Below are positions 1 to 8,209 of a DNA stretch of 64,000 nt, in pieces. Position 1 is the stretch's first letter. Every line of letters starts with the position of its first letter. Under the pieces are notes generated by a model. The model had not been told where the DNA came from. It ran no database searches and saw only the letters and a program-made list of their open reading frames with translations. The DNA comes from Ruegeria arenilitoris (GTDB taxonomy: Bacteria; Pseudomonadota; Alphaproteobacteria; Rhodobacterales; Rhodobacteraceae): NCBI RefSeq assembly GCF_013031355.1, contig NZ_WPZO01000001.1, forward strand, positions 682,001 through 746,000, written 5' to 3'. Both the position numbers and the translations under genes were made by a program.

Positions 1-1
1 T

Positions 2-133
2 TTTGCCAGTCAGGTCCATTTCAGTCGGGCTTACAAGGACCGTTTCGGCCTGCCCCCTAGCCAGGACCGGACAGAGGGGCGCGTGCCGTTCGAATACCGT
101 GCCTGGCCAATGCATCGTAAGCCCAAAGCCTGA
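2..133 (+). CDS. AraC-family transcriptional regulator, C-terminal fragment cut by the window edge
   Basis: Only the last 43 codons lie in the window; the stop is TGA at 131-133. The visible residues begin FASQVHFSRAYKDRFG, followed by LPPSQ, which is the second helix-turn-helix of the AraC/XylS DNA-binding domain (family pattern: F-x-x-x-S-H/V-F-S-R-x-F-K-x-x-F-G-x-x-P). The ligand-binding N-terminus is outside the window. It lies directly upstream of and co-oriented with the Rieske/choline-sulfatase operon, so a local regulator in the style of GbdR is a reasonable inference, though the ligand cannot be named. A hairpin with a U-rich tail follows it and probably separates it from the operon. 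Confidence 0.75.
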   Translation, partial: FASQVHFSRAYKDRFGLPPSQDRTEGRVPFEYRAWPMHRKPKA

Positions 134-161
134 TCTCGCCGGGCGGCGATAAAAGTTTACT

Positions 162-198
162 GCGTGGCGTAAAAGGTTAAGCGTCACGCTTCTTTTCC
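162..198 (+). terminator. Probable intrinsic terminator after the AraC-type gene
   Basis: The arms GCGTGGCG (162-169) and CGTCACGC (182-189) pair over 8 positions with one G-U wobble, around a 12-nt loop. TTCTTTT follows at once. It lies 28 nt past the regulator stop and about 65 nt before the next start codon, so it could end the araC transcript. The near-palindrome could instead be an operator. Confidence 0.45.
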
Positions 199-264
199 GA
201 GGAACATAGCTTCAGCAAGCCAACCCTCCGGGCCAAACCCGGACGCGTTATGTGGAGCCCCAAA

Positions 265-1404
265 ATGAGCGCGCTGCCGTCCAAAGAGCAATTCGACCGG
301 ATTTCCGACGGGTTCAGCCCCGACCCGTTCAACACGCAATCCCTGAAGGCCGAGGCCTATGTTGACCCGGCATGGCATCAAGTGGACCTGAACGAAATCC
401 TCGCCAAGACATGGCAATGGGTGTGCCATGTCGAAAAGCTGCGCGCGCCGGGGTCCTATGTGACGGTTGAGATCGCAAACCGACCCGTTGCCGTGGTGCG
501 TGACCGCGAAGGTACGCTGCGCGCCTTTTACAACGTCTGCAAACACCGCGCCCACCACCTGCTGTCCGGCGAGGGCGAAACAACCCGCATCATGTGCCCC
601 TACCATGCGTGGGTCTATAAGCTGGACGGCCAGTTGGTGCGCGCGCCTGAAACCGAGAGCCTGACCGGGTTCAACACCAAGGACATCTGCCTGGATCAGG
701 TGCAGGTCGAGGAGTTCGCGGGCTTCATTTATGTCAATCTCGACCCCGACGCACGGCCTCTGCGCGAGATTTCCGGCAATCTGGAAACCGAAATCCGCCA
801 CTGGGCCCCGGATATCGAGAACCTGACCTTTGGCCACCGGCTGACCTATGACATCAAGTCGAATTGGAAGAACGTCGTCGACAACTTCCTCGAATGCTAC
901 CACTGCCCGACCGCGCATAAGGATTTCTGCGATCTGGTCGACATGGATACCTACAAGGTGACGACCTACGGCATCTATTCCAGCCACATGGCCGAAGCGG
1001 GCAAAGGCGCAAACACCGCCTATGACGTGTCGAACGCGACCGTGCGCACCCATGCGGTTTGGTGGCTGTGGCCCACGACCTGCCTGATGCGCTATCCGGG
1101 GCGGTCGTCGATGATCGTGCTGAACATCATTCCGATCGGGCCGGACCGGACATTGGAGACCTATGACTTCTTCCTTGAGACGTCTGAGCCGGATGCGGCT
1201 GAACTGGAAGCGATCCGCTACCTGGATGAGGTGCTGCAGCGCGAAGACATCGACATCGTCGAAAGCGTACAGCGCGGCATGAGCACACCTGCATTTACCC
1301 AAGGCCGCATCGTGCATGACCCGAACGGTTCGGGCAAATCGGAACATGCGGTGCATCACTTCCACGGGCTGGTGCTGGACGCCTATAAACAGGCCGCACC
1401 GTGA
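265..1404 (+). CDS. Rieske-type quaternary-amine monooxygenase/demethylase, oxygenase subunit (CntA/GbcA/choline monooxygenase-like)
   Basis: This is a 379-residue ring-hydroxylating-oxygenase alpha subunit. The Rieske [2Fe-2S] ligands are C92-x-H94 and C111-x-x-H114. The mononuclear iron site shows E210-C-Y-H213-C-P-T-A-H218, with the third ligand expected in the acidic stretch near D328-D330. Glu rather than Asp three residues before the first iron histidine is the hallmark of the branch acting on carnitine, glycine betaine, stachydrine and choline. The ATG at 265 is preferred to the one at 250 because GGAG (254-257) sits 7 nt before it. The stop overlaps the GTG of betC. No ferredoxin/flavin reductase partner lies in the window, so electrons must come from elsewhere. 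The neighbours (BetC, an aldehyde dehydrogenase) suit choline-to-betaine-aldehyde chemistry or demethylation; the substrate is inferred. Confidence 0.88.
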   Translation: MSALPSKEQFDRISDGFSPDPFNTQSLKAEAYVDPAWHQVDLNEILAKTWQWVCHVEKLRAPGSYVTVEIANRPVAVVRDREGTLRAFYNVCKHRAHHLLSGEGETTRIMCPYHAWVYKLDGQLVRAPETESLTGFNTKDICLDQVQVEEFAGFIYVNLDPDARPLREISGNLETEIRHWAPDIENLTFGHRLTYDIKSNWKNVVDNFLECYHCPTAHKDFCDLVDMDTYKVTTYGIYSSHMAEAGKGANTAYDVSNATVRTHAVWWLWPTTCLMRYPGRSSMIVLNIIPIGPDRTLETYDFFLETSEPDAAELEAIRYLDEVLQREDIDIVESVQRGMSTPAFTQGRIVHDPNGSGKSEHAVHHFHGLVLDAYKQAAP

Positions 1405-2936
1405 CACGGCCCAATATCGTTGTGGTCATGGCCGACCAACTGGCGCCGCAATTCTGCGGTGCTTACGGCCATCCGACAGTGAAAACGCCCAACATAGACG
1501 CCTTGGCTGCGCGCGGAATGCGGTTCGATGCGGCCTATTGCAACTCACCGCTCTGCGCGCCGTCGCGGTTTGCCTTCATGTCGGGGCAATTGATCAGCCG
1601 GATTGCGGCTTATGACAATGCCAGTGAATTCCGTGCCTCGGTCCCCACCTTTGCGCATTACCTGCAGGCTTTGGGCTATCGCACCTGCCTGTCGGGCAAA
1701 ATGCACTTTGTCGGCCCCGACCAGAAACACGGGTTTCAGGATCGCGTGACCACCGACATCTACCCGTCGGACTTCGCCTGGACCCCGGATTGGGAAGCCC
1801 CGGACGAGCGCATCGACAAGTGGTATCACAACATGCAGACGGTCAAGGAAAGTGGTGAGGCCATCGCCACTTTCCAGACCGACTATGATGACGAGGTCGA
1901 ATTTGCCGCCCGCCGTTGGTTGATCGACCGAGGCCGGGACCGGGCCGCAGGGGATGACGCTCCGTTTTGTCTGGTCGCCAGTTTCATCCACCCGCATGAC
2001 CCGTATGTCGCCAAGCCGGAGTGGTGGAACCTCTATTCGGATGACGACGTTCCCATGCCAGAATTCACTCTGACGCCTGCGGAACAGGATCCGTTCTCGC
2101 GCCGGGTGATGGACGGGATCGAGGCAAGCTATGTCCCTCTGACCGAAGAGGAAGTCCGCCGCGCCCGCCGCGCTTATCTGGCCAATGTCAGTTATTTCGA
2201 CAGCAAGCTGGGTGCGATGGTCAAAACGCTCGAAGAGATCGGAGAACTGGACAACACCATTGTCATCGTCACCGCCGACCACGGCGACATGCTGGGCGAG
2301 CGCGGGCTGTGGTACAAGATGAATTTCTTCGAACACTCTGCCCGCGTGCCGCTTATAATGGCTGGTCCGGGTGTCGCGCAGGGCACCGCATCAAACGCCT
2401 GCTCGCTGATCGACCTGCTGCCGACCTTTGTTGAAATCGCCGGAGGCAGCGTTGCTATGCTTGGCGAGCCGGTGGATGGCCGTTCCCTGATGCCGCTGGC
2501 GCGCGGAGAAACCGATCCGATTGACGAGGCCATAGGCGAATACTGCGCCGAAATGACCCCCTACCCTGTGTTCATGATCCGGCGCAGGTCGTTGAAATAC
2601 ATCCATTGCGACCCGGACCCGCCACAGCTGTATGACTTGGCTATCGACCCGTTGGAAAAGGTCAATCGAGCGGAAGATCCTGACTACGCGACACAGGTTG
2701 CGAACTTTGCCGCCGAAGTCGCGCGTCGATGGAACAGCGAGAATCTACGCGCAGATGTGATTGCCACGCAAAAGTCCCGCCGCGCCCTGCACGCCGCGAT
2801 GGGGGCCAATCCGGGAGAAAGCTGGGATTACAACCCGCCGCGTGATGCCTCTCAGGAATACGTGCGCAATCACCTGGATTGGACCGTTGCGGCCAAGCGC
2901 TATCGCTATCCGCCTTTGAAGGAGACCAACAAATGA
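1401..2936 (+). CDS. betC: Choline-sulfatase
   Basis: A 511-residue type I sulfatase. The N-terminus reads PNIVVVMADQ, giving the metal-binding Asp at D12, and the formylglycine motif is C52-A-P-S-R56, which fits C-x-P-x-R. SGKMHFVGPDQ, FIHPHDPY, TADHGDMLGERG and the C-terminal region ending in a conserved RNHLDWT-type segment match choline-O-sulfatases (BetC), which release choline and sulfate in the cytoplasm. It has no signal peptide. It starts with GTG at 1401, overlapping the Rieske stop by 4 bp, and its stop overlaps the next gene, so translation is coupled. Being in an operon with a Rieske oxygenase instead of betA/betB/betI is unusual and suggests the released amine is processed by the oxygenase. 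It needs a formylglycine-generating or anaerobic maturase encoded elsewhere. Confidence 0.88.
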   Translation: MTRPNIVVVMADQLAPQFCGAYGHPTVKTPNIDALAARGMRFDAAYCNSPLCAPSRFAFMSGQLISRIAAYDNASEFRASVPTFAHYLQALGYRTCLSGKMHFVGPDQKHGFQDRVTTDIYPSDFAWTPDWEAPDERIDKWYHNMQTVKESGEAIATFQTDYDDEVEFAARRWLIDRGRDRAAGDDAPFCLVASFIHPHDPYVAKPEWWNLYSDDDVPMPEFTLTPAEQDPFSRRVMDGIEASYVPLTEEEVRRARRAYLANVSYFDSKLGAMVKTLEEIGELDNTIVIVTADHGDMLGERGLWYKMNFFEHSARVPLIMAGPGVAQGTASNACSLIDLLPTFVEIAGGSVAMLGEPVDGRSLMPLARGETDPIDEAIGEYCAEMTPYPVFMIRRRSLKYIHCDPDPPQLYDLAIDPLEKVNRAEDPDYATQVANFAAEVARRWNSENLRADVIATQKSRRALHAAMGANPGESWDYNPPRDASQEYVRNHLDWTVAAKRYRYPPLKETNK

Positions 2937-3724
2937 TGCTGGAAGGCAAAACAGCACTTGTCACCGGTGGGCGCGGCGGAATTGGGCGCGCGATCGTCGC
3001 CCGGTTTCTGCGCGAAGGGGCGCGGGTCTATGCCGCCGATCTTACGCCCGAAGGGTCTCTGGCCGCGCATGACGATGACGGCAGCATCTTTGTCAAACTG
3101 GATGTGACACAGGAGGCGGATGCTATTGCGGCGATGGAGCAAGTTGGTGCGGATACAGGCCAGCTGGACATTCTCGTCAACGCCGCAGGGATCGAAATCG
3201 AAAAGACCATCGAGGAAACAACACTGGAAGAGTGGAGCCTGTCTTTTGCAGTCAACGTTACCGGCACGTTCCTGACCTCGAAACACGCGCTGCCCCTGAT
3301 GCGAAAGGCGGCCAAGGGCCACACGGCCTCGATCATCAATTTCGGCAGCTATGACGGGTTCATCGCGGACCCCGGGCTTGCCGCCTATTGTGCGACCAAG
3401 GGCGCGGTTCACGCGCTGACCAAAGCGATGGCCTGCGATCATGGCCCCGAAGGTATCCGCGTGAACGCGATCTGCCCCGGCTATGTCGACACGCCCATGT
3501 TGCAGAGCTTTTTCACCGGCGACGGCTCGGGCGGTGGCGGTAAAACCATCGATCAGTTGCAGCAAGCTGTTCGCGATGTCCATCCGATGCGCACCTATGG
3601 AACGCCGGACGACATCGCCAATCTGGTCAACTGGCTGGCCTCTGACGAGGCCCGTTACGCCAGCGGCCAGCTATGGATTCTGGACGGCGGGCTGAGCGCG
3701 CAGGTTCAGCAGATGAAGTTATGA
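2933..3724 (+). CDS. Short-chain dehydrogenase/reductase (SDR), first of two in the operon
   Basis: A 263-residue classical SDR. The nucleotide-binding TGGRGGIG is at 11-18, the NAAG-type motif at 83-86, and the catalytic residues are S139, Y152 and K156 (Y-C-A-T-K). PGYVDTPM and a C-terminal LDGG segment complete the fold. Two in-frame ATGs occur at 2933 and 2936; the first has GGAG at 2921-2924 with 8-nt spacing and overlaps the betC stop. It is an NAD(P)-dependent alcohol or hydroxyacid oxidoreductase. The substrate cannot be read from the sequence; by context it handles an intermediate of the quaternary-amine route. It clearly resembles the second SDR of the operon (5168-5908). Confidence 0.82.
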   Translation: MMLEGKTALVTGGRGGIGRAIVARFLREGARVYAADLTPEGSLAAHDDDGSIFVKLDVTQEADAIAAMEQVGADTGQLDILVNAAGIEIEKTIEETTLEEWSLSFAVNVTGTFLTSKHALPLMRKAAKGHTASIINFGSYDGFIADPGLAAYCATKGAVHALTKAMACDHGPEGIRVNAICPGYVDTPMLQSFFTGDGSGGGGKTIDQLQQAVRDVHPMRTYGTPDDIANLVNWLASDEARYASGQLWILDGGLSAQVQQMKL

Positions 3725-3749
3725 GAAATCCGGTCTGATGGGGGAAGAC

Positions 3750-5168
3750 ATGCAGACAAAAATGCTGATCAACGGAGAGATGGTCGCCGGCGATGGCGAA
3801 CCCCTCCCGGTATTGGACCCGGCGACCGGAGAAACCGTCGCGCAGGTGCCCGAGGCCACGCCGGAACAGATAATGGCTGCGACACGTGCGGCGCATGAAG
3901 CGTTTGAAACCTATCGACTTACCACGCCCGCTGATCGGGCCGGATTCCTCAACGCAATTGCCGATGTGATCGAAGAAAACATCGTAGAACTGGCCGAGCT
4001 TGAAACGCTGGATGTCGGCAAACCCTGGCCGATGGCCCGGGACGAAGAAATGCCGCTGACCATCGACACCTTCCGCTTCATGGCCGGTGCCGCGCGCACC
4101 ATGACCGGATCGGTGGCCGGAGAATACGCAGCGGACCATACGTCGATGATCAGGAAGGACCCGATTGGCCCTGTCGCCTCAATCGCGCCGTGGAACTATC
4201 CGCTGATGATGGCCGCGTGGAAGATTGCTGCCCCGCTGGCTGCAGGCTGTACCATCGTCATGAAACCGTCCGAGATCACCCCTCTGGCTACTCTGCGGCT
4301 GGCGGAACTGCTGGCCGATGTGCTGCCCAAAGGTGTGCTGAATGTGGTGCATGGCCGGGGAGTTTCGGTTGGAGACACACTGATCAACGACCCACGGATC
4401 GAGGGGATTTCGATCACCGGCTCTCCCGCCACAGGAATGGCGGCGATGCGGGCAGCGTCGAACCAGATCCGCCATGTGCATCTGGAACTTGGGGGCAAAG
4501 CTCCGGTCATCGTGTTCGACGACGCCGATATCGACGCAGTGGCGGAAACGATCCGCTACGGATCATTCTTCAATGCGGGTCAGGACTGTGCCCAACCCTG
4601 CCGGGTGATGGTGCAGGACGGGGTTTACGACAAGCTTGTTGCTGCCGTCTCGGATCAGGTCGGCCAGATCAGGATCGGTGCCCCAAGGGTCGAGGGCACC
4701 GAAATGGGCCCCATCGTATCGGCCACCCAAAGGGACCGAGTTGCCGGGTTCGTCGACCGTGCTCGCAGCAGTTGCGAGATCACTGTGGGTGGGCAGATCA
4801 AAGACGGCCCTGGATTTTTCTATCAACCGACCGTCGTGGCCAACGTCGACAACAATGCCGAGATCGCGTGTAGTGAGGTGTTCGGACCCGTCGTCACCCT
4901 TTCGCGCTTTTCCGAGGCCGAAGACGCGCTGCGGATCGCCAATGCCGGACGCTATGGTCTGGCCTCGTCTGTCTGGACAAAGGATGTATCAACCGCGATG
5001 AAAATGACCGCTCAACTACGCTATGGCATGACGTGGGTGAATACGCACGGGATGCCTGCGGCGGAAATGCCCTGGGCCGCGATGAAGGGCTCGGGCACCG
5101 GATGTGACATGTCGGTCTATGCGCTGGACGCATACACATCCGTGCGGCATGTGATGGTGGCGCACTGA
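3750..5168 (+). CDS. Aldehyde dehydrogenase, betaine-aldehyde/aminobutyraldehyde type
   Basis: A 472-residue NAD(P)-dependent aldehyde dehydrogenase. The motifs are PWNYP at 147-151 (N149), ITGSPATG at 222-229, E246-L-G-G-K (general base) and G-Q-D-C280 (nucleophile), with a C-terminal segment shared with betaine aldehyde dehydrogenases. The ATG at 3750 is preferred over an in-frame ATG at 3738 because the G-rich stretch just upstream serves as a ribosome site and the family starts near MLINGE. Its TGA shares a base with the ATG of the next gene. In this operon it most likely oxidises betaine aldehyde, or another aldehyde released by the oxygenase, to the acid. BetB itself is a close relative, but orthology is unproven, so no symbol is given. 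Confidence 0.85.
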   Translation: MQTKMLINGEMVAGDGEPLPVLDPATGETVAQVPEATPEQIMAATRAAHEAFETYRLTTPADRAGFLNAIADVIEENIVELAELETLDVGKPWPMARDEEMPLTIDTFRFMAGAARTMTGSVAGEYAADHTSMIRKDPIGPVASIAPWNYPLMMAAWKIAAPLAAGCTIVMKPSEITPLATLRLAELLADVLPKGVLNVVHGRGVSVGDTLINDPRIEGISITGSPATGMAAMRAASNQIRHVHLELGGKAPVIVFDDADIDAVAETIRYGSFFNAGQDCAQPCRVMVQDGVYDKLVAAVSDQVGQIRIGAPRVEGTEMGPIVSATQRDRVAGFVDRARSSCEITVGGQIKDGPGFFYQPTVVANVDNNAEIACSEVFGPVVTLSRFSEAEDALRIANAGRYGLASSVWTKDVSTAMKMTAQLRYGMTWVNTHGMPAAEMPWAAMKGSGTGCDMSVYALDAYTSVRHVMVAH

Positions 5169-5908
5169 TGCGGCTGGCTGGGAAACGAGCGCTGGTAACT
5201 GGCGGCCGCCAAGGTATCGGGCGCGGTATTGTCGAAGCCTTCCTGCGCGAAGGTGCGGCCGTCACAACCTGCGGACGGGGTCCGCGCCCAGATGATCTGG
5301 CGGATAGCGTCATCTGGTATTCGCTGGATGTCACCGACGCCGAAGCCGTTGCAGAACTGGCTTACACGACAGACGGCACGGACATTCTGGTCAACAATGC
5401 GGGCGTTCAGGTTGAAAAGACCGTGGCTGAAAGCACAGACGCGGATTGGGACGCGGTGATCGGCACAAACTGCAAAGGCGTCTTCAATATGTGCCGCGCC
5501 TACATCCCCCAAATGCCCGACGGTGCGTCGATCATCAATATCGGCTCAATTTCAGGCCAAGTCGCCGACCCGTCGATGGCGCTGTACAACGCGTCCAAAG
5601 CCTTTGTGCACGGGTTAACCCGGTCCATAGCCGTCGATCACGGTCCGCGTATACGTTGTAACGCGATCTGCCCGGGCTGGATCGAAACAGGGATGTTGGA
5701 CGCTGGTTTTGAACTGGCCACTGACCCCAAGTCAGCAAAACAGGACGCCTTGGCCCGCCACGCCATGCGCCGCTTTGGCAGACCTGCGGACATAGCAAGC
5801 ATGGCCGTCTGGCTGGCCTCGGACGAGGCCGGCTTTGCCACTGGCCAGTTGTTCACAGTGGATGGCGGCATGACTGCGGCCTCTCCTCTAAATCCGGGAT
5901 TGTTCTGA
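5168..5908 (+). CDS. Short-chain dehydrogenase/reductase (SDR), second of two in the operon
   Basis: A 246-residue classical SDR. TGGRQGIG is at 11-18, NNAG at 76-79, and the catalytic S127, Y140 and K144 (Y-N-A-S-K) are present. PGWIETGM and a C-terminal VDGG follow. The opening (GKRALVTGGR, FLREGA) and the VEKT segment closely match the SDR at 2933-3724, so the pair probably arose by duplication. They may form a heteromer or act on successive hydroxyl groups. Start and stop each share a base with the neighbours (TGATG). The substrate is unknown. Confidence 0.82.
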   Translation: MRLAGKRALVTGGRQGIGRGIVEAFLREGAAVTTCGRGPRPDDLADSVIWYSLDVTDAEAVAELAYTTDGTDILVNNAGVQVEKTVAESTDADWDAVIGTNCKGVFNMCRAYIPQMPDGASIINIGSISGQVADPSMALYNASKAFVHGLTRSIAVDHGPRIRCNAICPGWIETGMLDAGFELATDPKSAKQDALARHAMRRFGRPADIASMAVWLASDEAGFATGQLFTVDGGMTAASPLNPGLF

Positions 5909-6834
5909 TGGAGTTTCAACATACGGCCTGCATTGGTGGCGGCGTCATCGGCGCCAGTTGGGCGGCATTGTTTCTGGCCTCGGGGCGGTCGGTGGCAATG
6001 TACGACCCGGACCCGGGCGTCGAACGCAAGGTCCGCGACTACATCGAGACCGCATGGCCGACGATGACAGAACTTGGGCTGACGCGACACGGGACCCCGG
6101 ACGCGATCACCTTTCATTCCAACGCCACCCGCACGGTCGAAGGCGCCGCCTTTGTTCAGGAGAACGTCCCCGAGCGCCTGCCGATCAAACACGCCACTTT
6201 TGCCGAGATCGAACCCGCTCTGGCCGCTGATGCCATCGTTGCCAGCTCTGCCTCGGGCCTCACGCTCAGCCAGATGCAGCCGGGATGGAATGACCCCGCG
6301 CGGTTCGTTCTGGGCCATCCGTTCAACCCGCCGCACCTGATCCCTCTGGTCGAGGTATTGGGCAATGACCGCACCGCGGATGGCGTGGTTGATGCGGCTG
6401 AGCGCTTCTATCAGGCCGTCGGCAAGACCACGATCCGCCTGCACAAAGAGGTTCCCGGCCATGTCGCCAACCGCCTTCAAGCCGCGATCTGGCGCGAGGC
6501 GATCAGCCTTGTGGTCTCGGGCGTGGCCTCGGTCGAGGATGTGGACAAGGCCGTCTGGGCCGGGCCCGGCCTGCGCTGGGCGGCCATGGGGCCGACGATG
6601 TTGTTCAACCTCGGCGCGGGCGACGGCGGGTTGCAGGCCTTCTGCGAGCATTTCACGGACACCTTCAACGGCTGGTGGGACGATCTGGGACAGATACATC
6701 TCACCGACGACGTCACCAGCGTACTGACACAAGGAGTTAAGGCCGAAGCCGCAGGAAAGTCCCCGAACGAACTGGCCCGGACGCGGGACGCCCTGATCGT
6801 TGCCATGCAAAAATCGACTGCCGGACTTCGGTGA
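5908..6834 (+). CDS. 3-hydroxyacyl-CoA-dehydrogenase-family enzyme, L-carnitine 3-dehydrogenase-like
   Basis: A 308-residue protein with an N-terminal Rossmann fold (IGGGVIGASWA near 9-19) and the C-terminal helical domain of the family. GHPFNPPHLIPLVEV and the GPGLRWAAMGP segment are typical of L-carnitine dehydrogenases, which oxidise L-carnitine to 3-dehydrocarnitine with NAD. The length agrees (about 310-325). Carnitine dehydrogenases often sit beside a dehydrocarnitine-cleaving enzyme (BKACE) and a thioesterase; neither is here. It may therefore act on a different beta-hydroxy quaternary amine, or the pathway may be split over several loci. It is the last gene of the operon and ends 11 bp from the convergent kinase gene. 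Confidence 0.78.
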   Translation: MEFQHTACIGGGVIGASWAALFLASGRSVAMYDPDPGVERKVRDYIETAWPTMTELGLTRHGTPDAITFHSNATRTVEGAAFVQENVPERLPIKHATFAEIEPALAADAIVASSASGLTLSQMQPGWNDPARFVLGHPFNPPHLIPLVEVLGNDRTADGVVDAAERFYQAVGKTTIRLHKEVPGHVANRLQAAIWREAISLVVSGVASVEDVDKAVWAGPGLRWAAMGPTMLFNLGAGDGGLQAFCEHFTDTFNGWWDDLGQIHLTDDVTSVLTQGVKAEAAGKSPNELARTRDALIVAMQKSTAGLR

Positions 6835-6845
6835 CCGCGGCGACG

Positions 6846-8165
6846 TCAACGCCCGATGATAATATCCGCACAGAGGCCGCCCAGACGCTCGCTCTTGCTC
6901 AGACGCAGCACGCCACCATGCGCGCGCGCGATATCCGACACGATCGCAAGGCCCAACCCAACACCGGTGCCCTGATTCTGATTGCGCGCCGGATCGAGGC
7001 GCGAAAAGGGTTTCACCGCCTCGGACCGTTGATCGGGCGGAATGCCCGGCCCGTCATCCTCGACCCGAATACGCACGGATTTCGGTGTGATCGACAGGCT
7101 GACATCGGCGCGCTGGCCATATCGCACGGCATTTCCGATCAGGTTCTCAACCGCGCGCCGAATGGCGGTGGGACGCAGCATGGCGGTCCCTGCCCCTTCA
7201 ACCGAGATCAGATCAGCCGCATACCCCGCCCGCCCCGCATCCTTGACGATCTGCTGCAACAAGGCTTCGGGATCGACAGCCTCGGGCGATCCTTCGGCGG
7301 CCCCACGGGAAAATTCAAGGAAAGCATCCAGCAGCAGCTGCATCTCATCGACGTCCTGTTGCAGCGGCGCAGCCTCGTCATCGGGCAGCATCGACAGGCC
7401 AAGTTTCAGACGTGTGAGAGGGGTTCTGAGGTCGTGACTCACCCCCGAAAGCATCATGGTGCGCTGTTCCATCTGGCGCTCGATACGGGCGCGCATGTCC
7501 AGAAAGGCGCTGCCCGCCGCGCGTACTTCGATGGCACCACCGGGGGAATAGGGCACCACCCGGCCCCGGCCAAAGGCCTGCGCAGCCTCGGCCAGTCTGG
7601 TGATCGGGCGCAACTGATTGCGCATGTAAAGGAACGAAATCGAGGTCATGATGATCGCAAAAAACAGCATCGTCACGATCAACTGATGCGGGGCCACCGG
7701 CGACAGGCGACGTCGATCAAAGGTCAGCTGCAACAGGCCAAGGTCGGTCTGCATGTACACCCGCGCCTCCTGCCCGCTGGGCAAGGCAACCGCTGCAAGA
7801 TCCGGTAACAAGGCACGCAGGTCCGCCTCGACCTGCGGTGCAATGAAATCATACCAGCGGCGCTGCCCGACCATCGGCTCTTCATTGATGTCCAGAAAGC
7901 GCGCCTTCATATCCAGCGCCTGCAAATCGGGCCGGATAGCCGCCAATGCCTGTTGATGCGTTTCGGTCTCATTCACCGAATCTACCACCAACATCACCTC
8001 GCGCGAGGCCGCACGAGTCATCTGTGCGGTGACATCCTCAAGGTGCTTTTGCAGGAACGCGACACCCACTACCAATAGCAGGACGACCACTGGCAGAACC
8101 AGTATCAGCGCAGCACGGGCATAGAGGCTGCGCGGCATATAGGGTTTGAGCCATTGCGCGGACAT
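6846..8165 (-). CDS. Two-component sensor histidine kinase, EnvZ-like
   Basis: 439 residues. A first membrane segment (about 18-38) is followed by a periplasmic sensor domain of roughly 120 residues and a second membrane segment (about 162-181). A HAMP linker, then the dimerisation/phosphoacceptor helix with H244 (SGVSHDLRTPLTRLKLG) and a HATPase domain (NLIGNAVRYG, DDGPGIP, GTGVGLGLAI) complete it. The arrangement and H-box are those of EnvZ-type kinases that phosphorylate OmpR-family regulators. No response regulator is adjacent on either side: the left neighbour is the convergent amine operon and the right neighbour is a divergent hydrolase. The partner must be elsewhere. The signal is unknown. 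Confidence 0.85.
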   Translation of the reverse strand: MSAQWLKPYMPRSLYARAALILVLPVVVLLLVVGVAFLQKHLEDVTAQMTRAASREVMLVVDSVNETETHQQALAAIRPDLQALDMKARFLDINEEPMVGQRRWYDFIAPQVEADLRALLPDLAAVALPSGQEARVYMQTDLGLLQLTFDRRRLSPVAPHQLIVTMLFFAIIMTSISFLYMRNQLRPITRLAEAAQAFGRGRVVPYSPGGAIEVRAAGSAFLDMRARIERQMEQRTMMLSGVSHDLRTPLTRLKLGLSMLPDDEAAPLQQDVDEMQLLLDAFLEFSRGAAEGSPEAVDPEALLQQIVKDAGRAGYAADLISVEGAGTAMLRPTAIRRAVENLIGNAVRYGQRADVSLSITPKSVRIRVEDDGPGIPPDQRSEAVKPFSRLDPARNQNQGTGVGLGLAIVSDIARAHGGVLRLSKSERLGGLCADIIIGR

Positions 8166-8209
8166 GCGCTAAACCTAACGAGCTGTTACGACAAGAGAAA
8201 GAGCACAGA

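Noticed and set aside
184..1407. A 407-codon minus-strand frame opposite the Rieske gene.
   Set aside because: The plus strand carries all Rieske and iron-site motifs and a ribosome site; the antisense frame has no family resemblance.
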